Shown in pieces: positions 1 to 7,391 of a DNA stretch of 64,000 bases (within the stretch, counting starts at the first letter, position 1; every line of letters starts with the position of its first letter). The position numbers and the translations under genes are program-made. This DNA is from Pseudaeromonas sharmana (lineage in GTDB: Bacteria; Pseudomonadota; Gammaproteobacteria; Enterobacterales; Aeromonadaceae): NCBI RefSeq assembly GCF_042649925.1, contig NZ_JBHSAF010000001.1, forward strand, positions 124,001-188,000, read 5' to 3'. The notes under the pieces are model-generated. The model saw only the letters and a list, made by a program, of their open reading frames with translations, ran no database searches and was not told the DNA's origin.

Positions 1-1
1 A

Positions 2-1057
2 GAAGTCGAGAAGCACGGTGGCAAGTACTTCGATGCCAATGGCAAGCAGATGGATGCAATGCAGATCCTCAAGGACAACGGCTTCAACTATATCCGTCTG
101 CGTCTGTGGGTGGATCCGAAGGATGCCGATGGCAAGGGTTATGGCGGTGGTAACAACGATCTGGCCACCACGATCGCCTTGGCCAAACGCGCCAAGGCAC
201 TGGGCTTCAAGTTCCTGCTGGATTATCACTACAGCGACTTCTGGACCGATCCGGGTCGTCAGAACAAGCCGAAGGCCTGGGCCAACATGAACGCCGAACA
301 GCTGACCAAGGCGGTGCATGATTACACCAAGAGCTCGTTTGCCGAGTTCAAGAAGGCCGGCGTATTGCCGGACATGGTGCAGATCGGTAACGAAATCAAC
401 GGTGGCATGCTGTGGCCGGAAGGCAAGAGCTGGGGCCAGAACGGTGGCGAATTTGATCGTCTCGCCGGCATGCTCAAGGCCGGTATTAGCGGTGTGAAGG
501 AAAACCTCGCCAAGGATGAGCAGGTGAAGATCATGCTGCACCTGGCCGAAGGGACCAAGAATGATACCTTCGTCTGGTGGTTTGACGAGATCACCAAACG
601 CAATGTCGAGTTCGATGTGATCGGTTTGTCGTTCTACACCTACTGGAACGGCCCGATCAGCGCGCTGAAGTACAACATGGACGACATCGCCAAGCGCTAC
701 AACAAGGATCTGATTGTGGTTGAAGCCGCCTATGGCTACACCACCGACAACTGTGACAATGCCGAGAACAACTTTACGGCCAAGGAAGCCGCCGATGGTG
801 GCTATCCGGCCAGTGTTCAGGGCCAGGCAGATTTCCTGCACGATCTGATGAAGAGCATCGTCGAGGTTCCTGGCCAACGCGGCAAGGGCATTTTCTACTG
901 GGAGCCGGCCTGGCTGCCGACTCCTGGCGCAACCTGGGCGACGAAGGCGGGCATGAAGTACAACGATGATGACTGGAAAGAGGGTAACGCCCGCGAGAAC
1001 CAGTCACTGTTCGATTGCCAAGGTCATGTCCTGCCGTCGATCAAGGTCTTTAACTAA
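2..1057 (+). CDS. GH53 arabinogalactan endo-beta-1,4-galactanase (5' end outside window)
   Basis: Endo-acting galactanase that cuts beta-1,4-galactan into galacto-oligosaccharides. The open frame runs in from the left edge, so the true start, any signal peptide and the first ~50 residues are missing; the frame is open from base 2. GH53 hallmarks are visible: RLRLWVDP, HYSDFWTDPG, the acid/base glutamate in IGNEING (codon 392-394) and the nucleophile glutamate in VVEAAYGY (codon 722-724). It is the first of three GH53 genes in 7 kb and lies directly before a GH42 beta-galactosidase, which would finish the degradation. A strong terminator follows the stop. It is more divergent from the two downstream copies than they are from each other. 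Confidence 0.93.
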   Translation, partial: EVEKHGGKYFDANGKQMDAMQILKDNGFNYIRLRLWVDPKDADGKGYGGGNNDLATTIALAKRAKALGFKFLLDYHYSDFWTDPGRQNKPKAWANMNAEQLTKAVHDYTKSSFAEFKKAGVLPDMVQIGNEINGGMLWPEGKSWGQNGGEFDRLAGMLKAGISGVKENLAKDEQVKIMLHLAEGTKNDTFVWWFDEITKRNVEFDVIGLSFYTYWNGPISALKYNMDDIAKRYNKDLIVVEAAYGYTTDNCDNAENNFTAKEAADGGYPASVQGQADFLHDLMKSIVEVPGQRGKGIFYWEPAWLPTPGATWATKAGMKYNDDDWKEGNARENQSLFDCQGHVLPSIKVFN

Positions 1058-1064
1058 CCCTTTT

Positions 1065-1100
1065 CGCGGCCCCATCTCCCCACTCGGGGCCGCGCTTTTT
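1065..1100 (+). terminator. Rho-independent terminator after first galactanase
   Basis: A perfect 9-bp stem (1065-1073 with 1086-1094, CGCGGCCCC/GGGGCCGCG) is followed by five T residues. It lies between the GH53 stop and the GH42 start, so the beta-galactosidase probably depends on read-through or on a promoter of its own. Confidence 0.85.
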
Positions 1101-1121
1101 CGCAGTTTTTCGGAGCAGAGC

Positions 1122-3179
1122 ATGCACAAGTTTCCCCCACTTAGTGATAAGGCGCCGGTGATGTTGCACGGTGCCGACTACAACCCGGACCAGTGGCTGG
1201 ATGACCCTGAAGTGTTGCGCAAAGACATCGAGATGATGAAACAGACGCGCAGCAACGTCATGTCGGTCGGCATCTTCAGCTGGTCTGGTCTGGAGCCGGA
1301 AGAGGGGCGCTACGAGTTCGGCTGGCTGGATTCCGTACTGGACAACCTGCACCAGAACGGTATCTCCGTTTTTCTGGCCACGCCGAGTGGCGCTCGCCCG
1401 GCCTGGTTATCCAACAAATTCCCCGAGGTGCTGCGCGTCAGCAAGGAGCGGGTCCGTGCGCTGCACGGTGGCCGCCACAACCACTGCCTGACCTCACCGG
1501 TGTACCGGGAAAAAGTCCGCCAGATGAACACGGCATTGGCCAAGCGCTACGCGCACCATCCGGCGGTCATCGGCTGGCACATCTCCAACGAGTACGGTGG
1601 CGAGTGTCACTGTGATCTGTGCCAGAACCAGTTCCGTGACTGGCTCAAGGCGCGCTATGGCACTCTGGATGCACTGAACAAGGCATGGTGGAGCACCTTC
1701 TGGAGCCATACCTATACCGACTGGTCGCAAGTCGAGTCACCGTCACCGATTGGTGAAGTGTCGATTCATGGCCTGAATCTGGACTGGAAGCGCTTCAATA
1801 CCGCTCAGGTCACCGACTTCTGTGCCGAGGAGATCAAGCCGCTGAAGGCCGAGAACCCGGCGATCCCGACCACCACCAACTTCATGGAGTACTTCTACGA
1901 CTACGACTACTGGCAGTTGTCGAAGGTCATCGACTTCGTGTCGTGGGACAGCTATCCGCTGTGGCACAACGAGGGCGATGACTGCACGCTGGCGGCTTAC
2001 ACCGGCATGTATCACGACCTGATGCGTACCTTGAAGGGCGGCAAGCCGTTCTATCTGATGGAGTCCACGCCGAGCCTGACCAACTGGCAACCGATCAGCA
2101 AGCTCAAAAAACCGGGCATGCATATCCTCTCGTCGCTGCAGGCGGTGGCACACGGTTCGGATTCGGTACAGTACTTCCAGTGGCGCAAGAGCCGCGGTTC
2201 GGTAGAGAAGTTCCACGGTGCCGTGGTCGATCACGTCGGGCACATCGACACCCGTGTTGGGCGTGAAGTGCAGGCGCTGGGCGAGATCCTGAGCAAGCTG
2301 GATGCGGTGGTCGGCACAGGTGTCGATGCCAAGGTCGCCATCATCTTTGATTGGGAAAGTCGCTGGGCGATGGACAATGCCCAGGGGCCGCGCAATGCCG
2401 GCCTGTTCTATGAGAAGACCGTGACCGAACACTATCGTGCCTTCTGGGAGCAGGGGGTGGCGGTGGATGTGATCAATGCCGATTGTGATCTGAGTGGTTA
2501 CCAGCTGGTGATTGCCCCGATGCTGTATATGGTGCGCGACGGATTTGCCGAGCGGGTGGATGCCTTTGTGCAGGCCGGTGGACAGTTTGTCGCCAGCTAT
2601 TGGACCGGTGTCGTCAACGAGAGCGACCTGTGCCACCTCGGTGGTTTCCCGGGGCCGCTGCGTCCGATTCTGGGCATCTGGGCCGAGGAGATCGACGGTC
2701 TGTATGACGATGAGAGCAACTCCGTCAGTGGTATCGACGGCAATGCACTGGGGCTGACCGGACCGTATCAGGTGACCCATCTGTGCGAGCGCATCCAGTT
2801 GGAGGGCGCCGAGGCGCTGGCCACCTATGGCAGTGACTTCTATGCCGGAGAGCCGGCGGTGACCGTCAAGTCCCACGGTGCCGGCAAGGCCTACTATGTC
2901 GCTTCCCGCAACGATCTGGCCTTCCAGCGCGACTTCTTCGGTCGCCTGATCGCCGATCTGGCGCTGCCAAGAGCGCTGGAGAGCACACTGCCTGCAGGTG
3001 TCACTGCTCAGTGTCGTACCGATGGCGAACAGAAGTTTGTCTTTGTACAGAACTACACCCGTGAGGTGCGTTACGTGACGTTGCCGCAAGGCTATCGCGA
3101 TCTGGTCTCGGGCGACGAGCTCAGTGGTCAGCTGACGCTGCCGGCGTTTGGTGTGCGCGTTCTGGCGCGTGCGTTGTGA
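1122..3179 (+). CDS. GH42 beta-galactosidase
   Basis: Intracellular-type beta-galactosidase of family GH42 (685 aa, the usual length), which releases galactose from beta-1,4-galacto-oligosaccharides. No signal peptide is visible. The acid/base is E157 in HISNEYGG and the nucleophile E314 in YLMESTPS. The Cys cluster C162/C164/C167 plus the earlier HNHCL cysteine matches the structural zinc site of many GH42 enzymes. The ATG at 1122 is chosen because it has a GGAG ribosome site ~8 nt upstream and begins the family N-terminus (HGADYNPDQW); the longer open frame upstream runs through the galactanase and a terminator. Its position beside GH53 genes fits a galactan pathway of outside cleavage, uptake and cytoplasmic hydrolysis. 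Confidence 0.95.
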   Translation: MHKFPPLSDKAPVMLHGADYNPDQWLDDPEVLRKDIEMMKQTRSNVMSVGIFSWSGLEPEEGRYEFGWLDSVLDNLHQNGISVFLATPSGARPAWLSNKFPEVLRVSKERVRALHGGRHNHCLTSPVYREKVRQMNTALAKRYAHHPAVIGWHISNEYGGECHCDLCQNQFRDWLKARYGTLDALNKAWWSTFWSHTYTDWSQVESPSPIGEVSIHGLNLDWKRFNTAQVTDFCAEEIKPLKAENPAIPTTTNFMEYFYDYDYWQLSKVIDFVSWDSYPLWHNEGDDCTLAAYTGMYHDLMRTLKGGKPFYLMESTPSLTNWQPISKLKKPGMHILSSLQAVAHGSDSVQYFQWRKSRGSVEKFHGAVVDHVGHIDTRVGREVQALGEILSKLDAVVGTGVDAKVAIIFDWESRWAMDNAQGPRNAGLFYEKTVTEHYRAFWEQGVAVDVINADCDLSGYQLVIAPMLYMVRDGFAERVDAFVQAGGQFVASYWTGVVNESDLCHLGGFPGPLRPILGIWAEEIDGLYDDESNSVSGIDGNALGLTGPYQVTHLCERIQLEGAEALATYGSDFYAGEPAVTVKSHGAGKAYYVASRNDLAFQRDFFGRLIADLALPRALESTLPAGVTAQCRTDGEQKFVFVQNYTREVRYVTLPQGYRDLVSGDELSGQLTLPAFGVRVLARAL

Positions 3180-3236
3180 TGTGTTGGCCCGCGATGCGGG
3201 CCTCACTCATACCATGGTGGCGACAGGAGGAAGGCC

Positions 3237-3572
3237 ATGCGTGATATCAGGGAATATAAACAGGTGCTACTGGAGTTGCTCGGCAAGAAGGCTTCGCCGC
3301 GCCAGTCGCCTGCAGAGGCGGACCCGACGGCGCTAGCGCTGATGGAGGCGCTCGGTGGCAAAGACAACATCTTCAGTCTGGATGCCTGTCTGACCCGGCT
3401 CCGGGTCGAGGTCAAAGTGCTGGGGCTGGTCAACCATGACAAGCTGCAGAAGCTCGGTGCCCTGGGCGTTGTGATTGTTGGCCATGAGGTGCAGGCGATC
3501 TTCGGCAAGCGTTCGGACTCGCTGCGTCAGGATCTTGAGCGCTGGTTTGGACTGGATCACCTGGCGCCGTGA
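3237..3572 (+). CDS. Orphan PTS EIIB domain protein (glucose family)
   Basis: A 111-aa protein made almost entirely of one PTS EIIB domain of the glucose/N-acetylglucosamine family. ALGGKDNIFSLDACLTRLRV closely resembles the EIIB of PtsG, and C51 is the expected phospho-acceptor cysteine. Such domains are normally fused to an EIIC channel or EIIA; here there is no EIIC nearby. It lies 57 nt after the beta-galactosidase and ends in its own terminator, so it is probably co-expressed with it. It could pass phosphate to a transporter encoded elsewhere, or sense PTS state for regulation. A degraded remnant is less likely, because the domain is intact with a clean start (AGGAGGAAGGCC before ATG). 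Confidence 0.85.
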   Translation: MRDIREYKQVLLELLGKKASPRQSPAEADPTALALMEALGGKDNIFSLDACLTRLRVEVKVLGLVNHDKLQKLGALGVVIVGHEVQAIFGKRSDSLRQDLERWFGLDHLAP

Positions 3573-3597
3573 GTGCGGTAGAGCTGCGGATGTAAGC

Positions 3598-3624
3598 GGC
3601 GGGCCTGGGCCCGCCCTTTTTTTT
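3598..3624 (+). terminator. Rho-independent terminator after EIIB gene
   Basis: Stem GGCGGGC (3598-3604) pairs with GCCCGCC (3609-3615) around a 4-nt loop, followed by a run of eight T residues. It closes the beta-galactosidase/EIIB unit and separates it from the operator-rich region before the second galactanase. Confidence 0.9.
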
Positions 3625-3631
3625 AAAATTG

Positions 3632-3658
3632 TGTAACCGATTTCCCTTTTATCGGTTA
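3632..3658. promoter_or_regulatory. Pair of LacI-type operator sites with promoter
   Basis: TGTAACCGATTTCC (3632-3645) has the CG-centred layout of LacI-family operators. A second, inverted copy lies at 3651-3658, so that TAACCGAT and ATCGGTTA form an 8-bp inverted repeat. A TATGAT-like -10 hexamer (3660-3665) follows at once, so a bound repressor would cover the promoter. The regulator itself is not in the window. Confidence 0.55.
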
Positions 3659-3675
3659 TTATGATATCTCTTTTT

Positions 3676-3738
3676 CGGAAGCAACTTAGTTTCACCCGCT
3701 GCATTGCAGAGAAAGCCCCACTTTCTCTACTTTTTTTT
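3676..3738 (+). ncRNA. Candidate short terminated leader RNA, copy 1
   Basis: Starting about 11 nt after a TATGAT -10 box, the sequence CGGAAG...CTTAGTTTCACC leads to a hairpin, AGAGAAAG (3708-3715) pairing with CTTTCTCT (3721-3728), and then a run of eight T residues (3731-3738). A transcript begun at the promoter would be about 60 nt and stop here, 143 nt before the galactanase start. The same arrangement occurs before the next galactanase (5309-5372). It may be a small RNA or an attenuator; nothing in the sequence decides between them. Confidence 0.5.
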
Positions 3739-3794
3739 ACGCTTTTCGCCGGTAAATTCCATTTTGTTGAAAAGTGATCCAGATTGGATAATTG

Positions 3795-3808
3795 TGTAAT
3801 CGATTCCA
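3795..3808. promoter_or_regulatory. LacI-type operator before second galactanase
   Basis: TGTAATCGATTCCA is a CG-centred site with the same left half as those at 5231 and 5410. It lies downstream of the leader terminator and ~75 nt before the galactanase start, suggesting a second regulated promoter that drives the gene itself. The rest of the 3573-3881 gap holds the terminator, the first operators and the leader RNA described separately. Confidence 0.5.
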
Positions 3809-3881
3809 TCATTTGCTCTGGGTTGCTGCCTGGTGCTGATAGCATGCTCAGCAGACTCTGAACATAAAAGGAATCATCCCT

Positions 3882-5147
3882 ATGCAAACCTCTTACCCTG
3901 TAACTCGCCAGCCCAAGCGCTGGCCGCGACTGGCGGTGCTGTTGCTCAGCAGCTGTCTGATGGCTTGTGGTGGTGGCAGTAGCTCGTCCGGCGGCTCGTC
4001 CGGTGGTGACGACGATGGTGGTGACACGACGCCGGTCACGCTGGCTATCCGTGGTGTGGATATGTCGATGTTGGAGCGGGTCGAAGAGGCCGGCGGCACC
4101 TTTCAGCAAAATGGCACCACTGCCGATGGGATGGCATTGATGCAGGCCAATGGCGCCAACCTGGTGCGCTTGCGGTTGTGGGTCGATCCACAATCCGCCT
4201 CGGGGGAGGCCTACGGCGGGGGGGACAGCGATTTGGCGCGAGTGACCCGTCTGGCCAAGCGTGCCGAAGCGGCCGGGATGAGCTGGATGCTGGATCTGCA
4301 TTACAGCGATTTCTGGACCGATCCGGGTAAACAGGTCAAGCCCAAGGCATGGGCCAACCTGAGCGATGATGCGCTGGTGACCCAGGTTGAAACTTACACC
4401 CAGCAGGTGATGGCACATCTCATCGGTCAAGGAGTGGCTCCAGCCTATGTTCAGGTGGGCAACGAGATTAACTCCGGCATGTTATGGCCGACAGGCAAAA
4501 ACTGGGGTGACGGCAGCGGTGGCTTCGACATGTTGGCCAAGCTGCTGCAGGCCGGGGTCAACGGTGTGCGCGCCGCAGAGCAGGATGCCAGCGTGGCGAC
4601 GCCCGCCAAGGTGATCCTGCATCTGGCTGAAGGGGGCAACAACGCGACGTTCCGCTGGTGGTTTGATGCCATTACCGCCCGCAGTGTGGCGTTCGACATC
4701 ATCGGCGTCTCCTACTATCCCTATTGGCATGGCAGCTTGACAGACCTCAAGGCCAACCTCACCGATATCAGCAGCCGCTACAACAAACCGGTACTGGTGG
4801 TGGAAACGGCCTATGCGTTTACTCTGGAGAACGCCGATTCGCTCGGCAATAACTTTGGCTCCAGCACCGAAGTGACGAATGGCGGCTATCCGGCCACCCC
4901 GGCTGGCCAGCAGCAGTTCCTCAAGGATTTGCGTACCACGCTGGCGGCGGTGCCCAACGGACAGGCATTGGGATTTGTCTACTGGGAGCCGGATTGGCTG
5001 GCGGTGGATGCCACCTGGGCCAGTGATGCCGGTATGAACTATATCAGCACCTCAGGCAATGTCGGCAATGCGTGGGAGAACCAGGCGCTGTTCGATTTCA
5101 ATGGCGATGCGCTGCCGGCGCTGGCGGAGCTGGCGGCTTCTCGCTAG
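3882..5147 (+). CDS. GH53 endo-beta-1,4-galactanase, lipoprotein
   Basis: Galactanase of 421 aa. A basic N-terminus and hydrophobic stretch end in the lipobox LMAC with C29 as the lipidated cysteine, followed by a Gly/Ser/Asp-rich tether (residues 30-50), so the enzyme is probably anchored in the outer membrane. The GH53 domain fills the rest: RLRLWVDP, HYSDFWTDPG, acid/base E195 in VGNEINSG and nucleophile E308 in VVETAYAF. It is the close paralogue of the next gene downstream and likely acts at the cell surface on large galactan. The upstream region has LacI-type operators and a terminated leader; a terminator follows at 5179-5201. Confidence 0.95.
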   Translation: MQTSYPVTRQPKRWPRLAVLLLSSCLMACGGGSSSSGGSSGGDDDGGDTTPVTLAIRGVDMSMLERVEEAGGTFQQNGTTADGMALMQANGANLVRLRLWVDPQSASGEAYGGGDSDLARVTRLAKRAEAAGMSWMLDLHYSDFWTDPGKQVKPKAWANLSDDALVTQVETYTQQVMAHLIGQGVAPAYVQVGNEINSGMLWPTGKNWGDGSGGFDMLAKLLQAGVNGVRAAEQDASVATPAKVILHLAEGGNNATFRWWFDAITARSVAFDIIGVSYYPYWHGSLTDLKANLTDISSRYNKPVLVVETAYAFTLENADSLGNNFGSSTEVTNGGYPATPAGQQQFLKDLRTTLAAVPNGQALGFVYWEPDWLAVDATWASDAGMNYISTSGNVGNAWENQALFDFNGDALPALAELAASR

Positions 5148-5178
5148 GGCTAGAAGCGGCTTGAAATGGATGGACAGG

Positions 5179-5201
5179 GGGAGCTTTGGCTCCCTTTTTT
5201 T
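5179..5201 (+). terminator. Rho-independent terminator after second galactanase
   Basis: GGGAGC (5179-5184) pairs with GCTCCC (5189-5194) around a TTTG loop, then a run of seven T residues. Confidence 0.9.
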
Positions 5202-5230
5202 ATGCGCTCAAAAAGCCGGCAAACTGTTTG

Positions 5231-5280
5231 TGTAATCGCTATCACAAATTTGTGCAAATTTGCCGTGAAACCGCTTTCTA
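5231..5280. promoter_or_regulatory. Operator cluster before third galactanase
   Basis: Three symmetric elements lie close together: TGTAATCGCTATCACA (5231-5246, CG-centred LacI type), the perfect palindrome CACAAATTTGTG (5243-5254), and TGAAACCGCTTTCTA (5266-5280, also CG-centred). A TATAGT -10 hexamer at 5297-5302 follows. The layout parallels 3632-3665, which points to the same regulator acting on both galactanases. Confidence 0.5.
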
Positions 5281-5308
5281 ATTTGTGGCGAGTCGCTATA
5301 GTAGCTCT

Positions 5309-5372
5309 CGGAAGTTCCTTTGTTTTACCGTGCTGAGTTGACAGAGAAAGCGCTGCTTTCTCTGTTTTTTTT
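5309..5372 (+). ncRNA. Candidate short terminated leader RNA, copy 2
   Basis: Seven nt after TATAGT the sequence starts with CGGAAG, as in copy 1, then CCTTTGTTTTACC, then a 10-bp hairpin (CAGAGAAAGC 5342-5351 with GCTTTCTCTG 5355-5364) and eight T residues. The stem sequence and tail match copy 1 closely, although the flanking DNA has diverged. Predicted transcript ~64 nt, ending 108 nt before the galactanase start. Confidence 0.5.
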
Positions 5373-5409
5373 ACCCATTAAACAGAATGGGACTCAGTTG
5401 TTGATGTTG

Positions 5410-5423
5410 TGTAATCGATAACA
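5410..5423. promoter_or_regulatory. LacI-type operator before third galactanase
   Basis: TGTAATCGATAACA is the most symmetric of the group, with 6-bp arms differing at one position around a central CG. It lies between the leader terminator and the gene, as does the site at 3795. The remaining part of the 5148-5480 gap is covered by the terminator, operators and leader RNA entries. Confidence 0.55.
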
Positions 5424-5480
5424 AAATAGCTGTGTTTGGTGCGAGTTCGTTACGTATATCAGAATACGGGAGTGCGACTG

Positions 5481-6701
5481 ATGGCTGTGAAAAGGTTCTA
5501 CCGGCGGCATCTGCCTGCTGTCGGCACATGGGTGTTGGCCTGTGTCTTGACCGCCTGCAATGGCGAGGCTCCGACTGCCGGGACACGGCTGGCGTTGCGC
5601 GGTGTCGATGTGTCGATGCTGGAGCGGGTCGAGGAATCCGGCAGTCACTTTCAGGCTGGCGGCCAGACGGGCGATGCGTTGGCAATACTGCAGCAACATG
5701 GCGCCAACTTGGTTCGCTTGCGGCTCTGGGTCGATCCCAAGGATGCCAACGGCAAAGCCTACGGCGGCGGCAACTCGGATTTGCCGCGCGTGATGCGGCT
5801 GGCCAAGCGCGCCAAGGCGTTGCAGCTGCCCTGGCTGCTGGATCTGCATTACAGCGACTTCTGGACCGATCCTGGCAAACAGTTCAAGCCCAAAGCCTGG
5901 GAGGGATTATCCGATGCCGATCTGGTCAAGCAGGTGCATGACTACAGCCAGCAGGTGATGACGACCTTGCTGCAGGCCGATCTGGCGCCGAGTTATGTGC
6001 AGGTAGGTAACGAGATCAACTCTGGCCTATTGTGGCCCAGCGGTAAAAACTGGGCAAATGACGGCGAACAGGTCGGCGGATTTGACATGCTGGCGACGCT
6101 GCTCAAGGCCGGGATCAGTGGCATTCGCGAGGCCGAACAGGCCGCGGGTGGCAAGCATCACAGTCAAATCATTCTGCACCTGGCCAAAGGGGCGGACAGT
6201 CAGACGCTGGGCTGGTGGTTTGAGGAGATGGCTCCGCACAAGGTCGATTTCGATATCATTGGCCTTTCCTATTACCCCTTCTGGGACGGCTCGTTACAGG
6301 CGCTAAAAGAGAACATCACCCGGTTGGCCGATCGCTACGACAAGCCGGTGCTGATTGTCGAAACCGCCTATGCGTTTACGACCGAAAACGGCGATCGCCT
6401 GGGAAACAACTTTGGAGCCGATTCGGCTGCGGCAGGTGGATTTCCGGCCACGCCACAGGGGCAGCAGCAGTATCTGCAGGCATTGCGTCAGGTGCTGGCG
6501 TCGCTGCCGGATGACAAGGGGCTGGGTTATGTCTACTGGGCGCCGGATTGGCTGCGTTATGGCGGCACCTGGGCCACCTTTGCCGGCATGCAGTATCTGC
6601 ACACGGGCGGTAATGTTGGCAATGCCTGGGAAAATCAGGCGCTGTTTGATTTCAACGGCGACGCTCTGCCTGCCATTGCTGAGTTGGGCGAGGTGCGTTG
6701 A
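5481..6701 (+). CDS. GH53 endo-beta-1,4-galactanase, lipoprotein (third copy)
   Basis: Galactanase of 406 aa, paralogous to the 3882-5147 gene. The ATG at 5481 is preferred over a TTG at 5436: it has a GGGAG ribosome site and gives a proper signal sequence (KRFYRRH then a hydrophobic stretch) with lipobox LTAC, C26 lipidated. Unlike its neighbour it has almost no linker after the cysteine. GH53 residues: acid/base E179 in VGNEINSG, nucleophile E294 in IVETAYAF. The tether difference may place the two enzymes at different distances from the membrane. It ends at a strong bidirectional terminator shared with leuD. Confidence 0.95.
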   Translation: MAVKRFYRRHLPAVGTWVLACVLTACNGEAPTAGTRLALRGVDVSMLERVEESGSHFQAGGQTGDALAILQQHGANLVRLRLWVDPKDANGKAYGGGNSDLPRVMRLAKRAKALQLPWLLDLHYSDFWTDPGKQFKPKAWEGLSDADLVKQVHDYSQQVMTTLLQADLAPSYVQVGNEINSGLLWPSGKNWANDGEQVGGFDMLATLLKAGISGIREAEQAAGGKHHSQIILHLAKGADSQTLGWWFEEMAPHKVDFDIIGLSYYPFWDGSLQALKENITRLADRYDKPVLIVETAYAFTTENGDRLGNNFGADSAAAGGFPATPQGQQQYLQALRQVLASLPDDKGLGYVYWAPDWLRYGGTWATFAGMQYLHTGGNVGNAWENQALFDFNGDALPAIAELGEVR

Positions 6702-6730
6702 GGCGACAGTGTTTGCCAAGTAATCCAAAT

Positions 6731-6759
6731 AACAACGGCCCCGCGGGGCCGTTGTTGTT
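6731..6759. terminator. Bidirectional terminator between galactanase and leuD
   Basis: A perfect 26-bp palindrome (6731-6756) with a GC-rich core and AACAA/TTGTT ends lies between the two convergent genes. T-rich sequence on the galactanase side and A-rich sequence on the leu side support use in both directions. Confidence 0.8.
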
Positions 6760-6781
6760 TCGTCGGCTGACAACCGGCTAT

Positions 6782-7381
6782 TTACAGCCAGGCGGGTTGC
6801 CTGGCTTCAAATGCATCGATGGCATCCGCGTGCTGCAGCGTCAGGCCGATGTTATCCAGGCCATTCATGATGCAGTAGCGGCGGAACTCGTCTATGACGA
6901 AGTCGAAGCACAGATCGGCAGCGCGCACCTGGCGGTGCTCCAGATCCACCGTGATGGTCTGGCCTTCATTGGCTGCCACCAGCTTGAACAGTGCATCCAC
7001 TTCTTCAGGCTGCAGACGCACCACCAGCAGGCCATTATTCAGCGAGTTGCCGTAGAAGATATCGGCAAAGCTCGGCGCTATGATGGCGCGCAGACCGTAG
7101 TCGGCCAGTGCCCAAGGGGCGTGTTCGCGGCTGGAGCCGTTGCCGAAGTTCTCCCGCGCCAACAGGATGCTGGCACCCTGATAGCGTGGGGCATTCAGGA
7201 TAAAGTCGGGATTGGGCTGCTCGCCGGCGTCATCCAGGAAGCGCCAGTCATGGAACAGGTGCTTGCCAAACCCCAGCTTGGAGACCTTCTGCAGAAACTG
7301 CTTGGGGATGATCTGGTCGGTATCAACGTTGGCAGCATCCAGCGGCGCAGCGAGACCGGTATGTTGTTTAAACTCTTGCAT
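6782..7381 (-). CDS. leuD: 3-isopropylmalate dehydratase small subunit
   Basis: Small subunit (199 aa) of isopropylmalate isomerase, which turns 2-isopropylmalate into 3-isopropylmalate in leucine synthesis together with LeuC. Family features include DTDQIIPKQFL near the N-terminus and the swivel-domain signature NFGNGSSREHAPWAL. The ATG at 7381 is chosen over longer frames because it has an AAGGAG ribosome site and matches the family start; it lies 10 nt after the leuC stop. Last gene of the leu operon. Confidence 0.97.
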   Translation of the reverse strand: MQEFKQHTGLAAPLDAANVDTDQIIPKQFLQKVSKLGFGKHLFHDWRFLDDAGEQPNPDFILNAPRYQGASILLARENFGNGSSREHAPWALADYGLRAIIAPSFADIFYGNSLNNGLLVVRLQPEEVDALFKLVAANEGQTITVDLEHRQVRAADLCFDFVIDEFRRYCIMNGLDNIGLTLQHADAIDAFEARQPAWL

Positions 7382-7391
7382 GGCGCGCTCC

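Noticed and set aside
1743..3206. 487-aa open frame on the minus strand opposite the GH42 gene
   Set aside because: It is a shadow of a high-GC coding region; the plus-strand GH42 protein has full family motifs, and the minus translation has no recognisable domain.
5229..5246. CRP-like site (TGTGT...TCACA) before the third galactanase
   Set aside because: The spacing between half-sites is 8 rather than 6, so it does not fit CRP; the CG-centred LacI-type reading fits better.
5436..5480. TTG start that would lengthen the third galactanase by 15 residues
   Set aside because: It would put the operator and leader next to the start and spoil the signal peptide; ATG 5481 has a better ribosome site.
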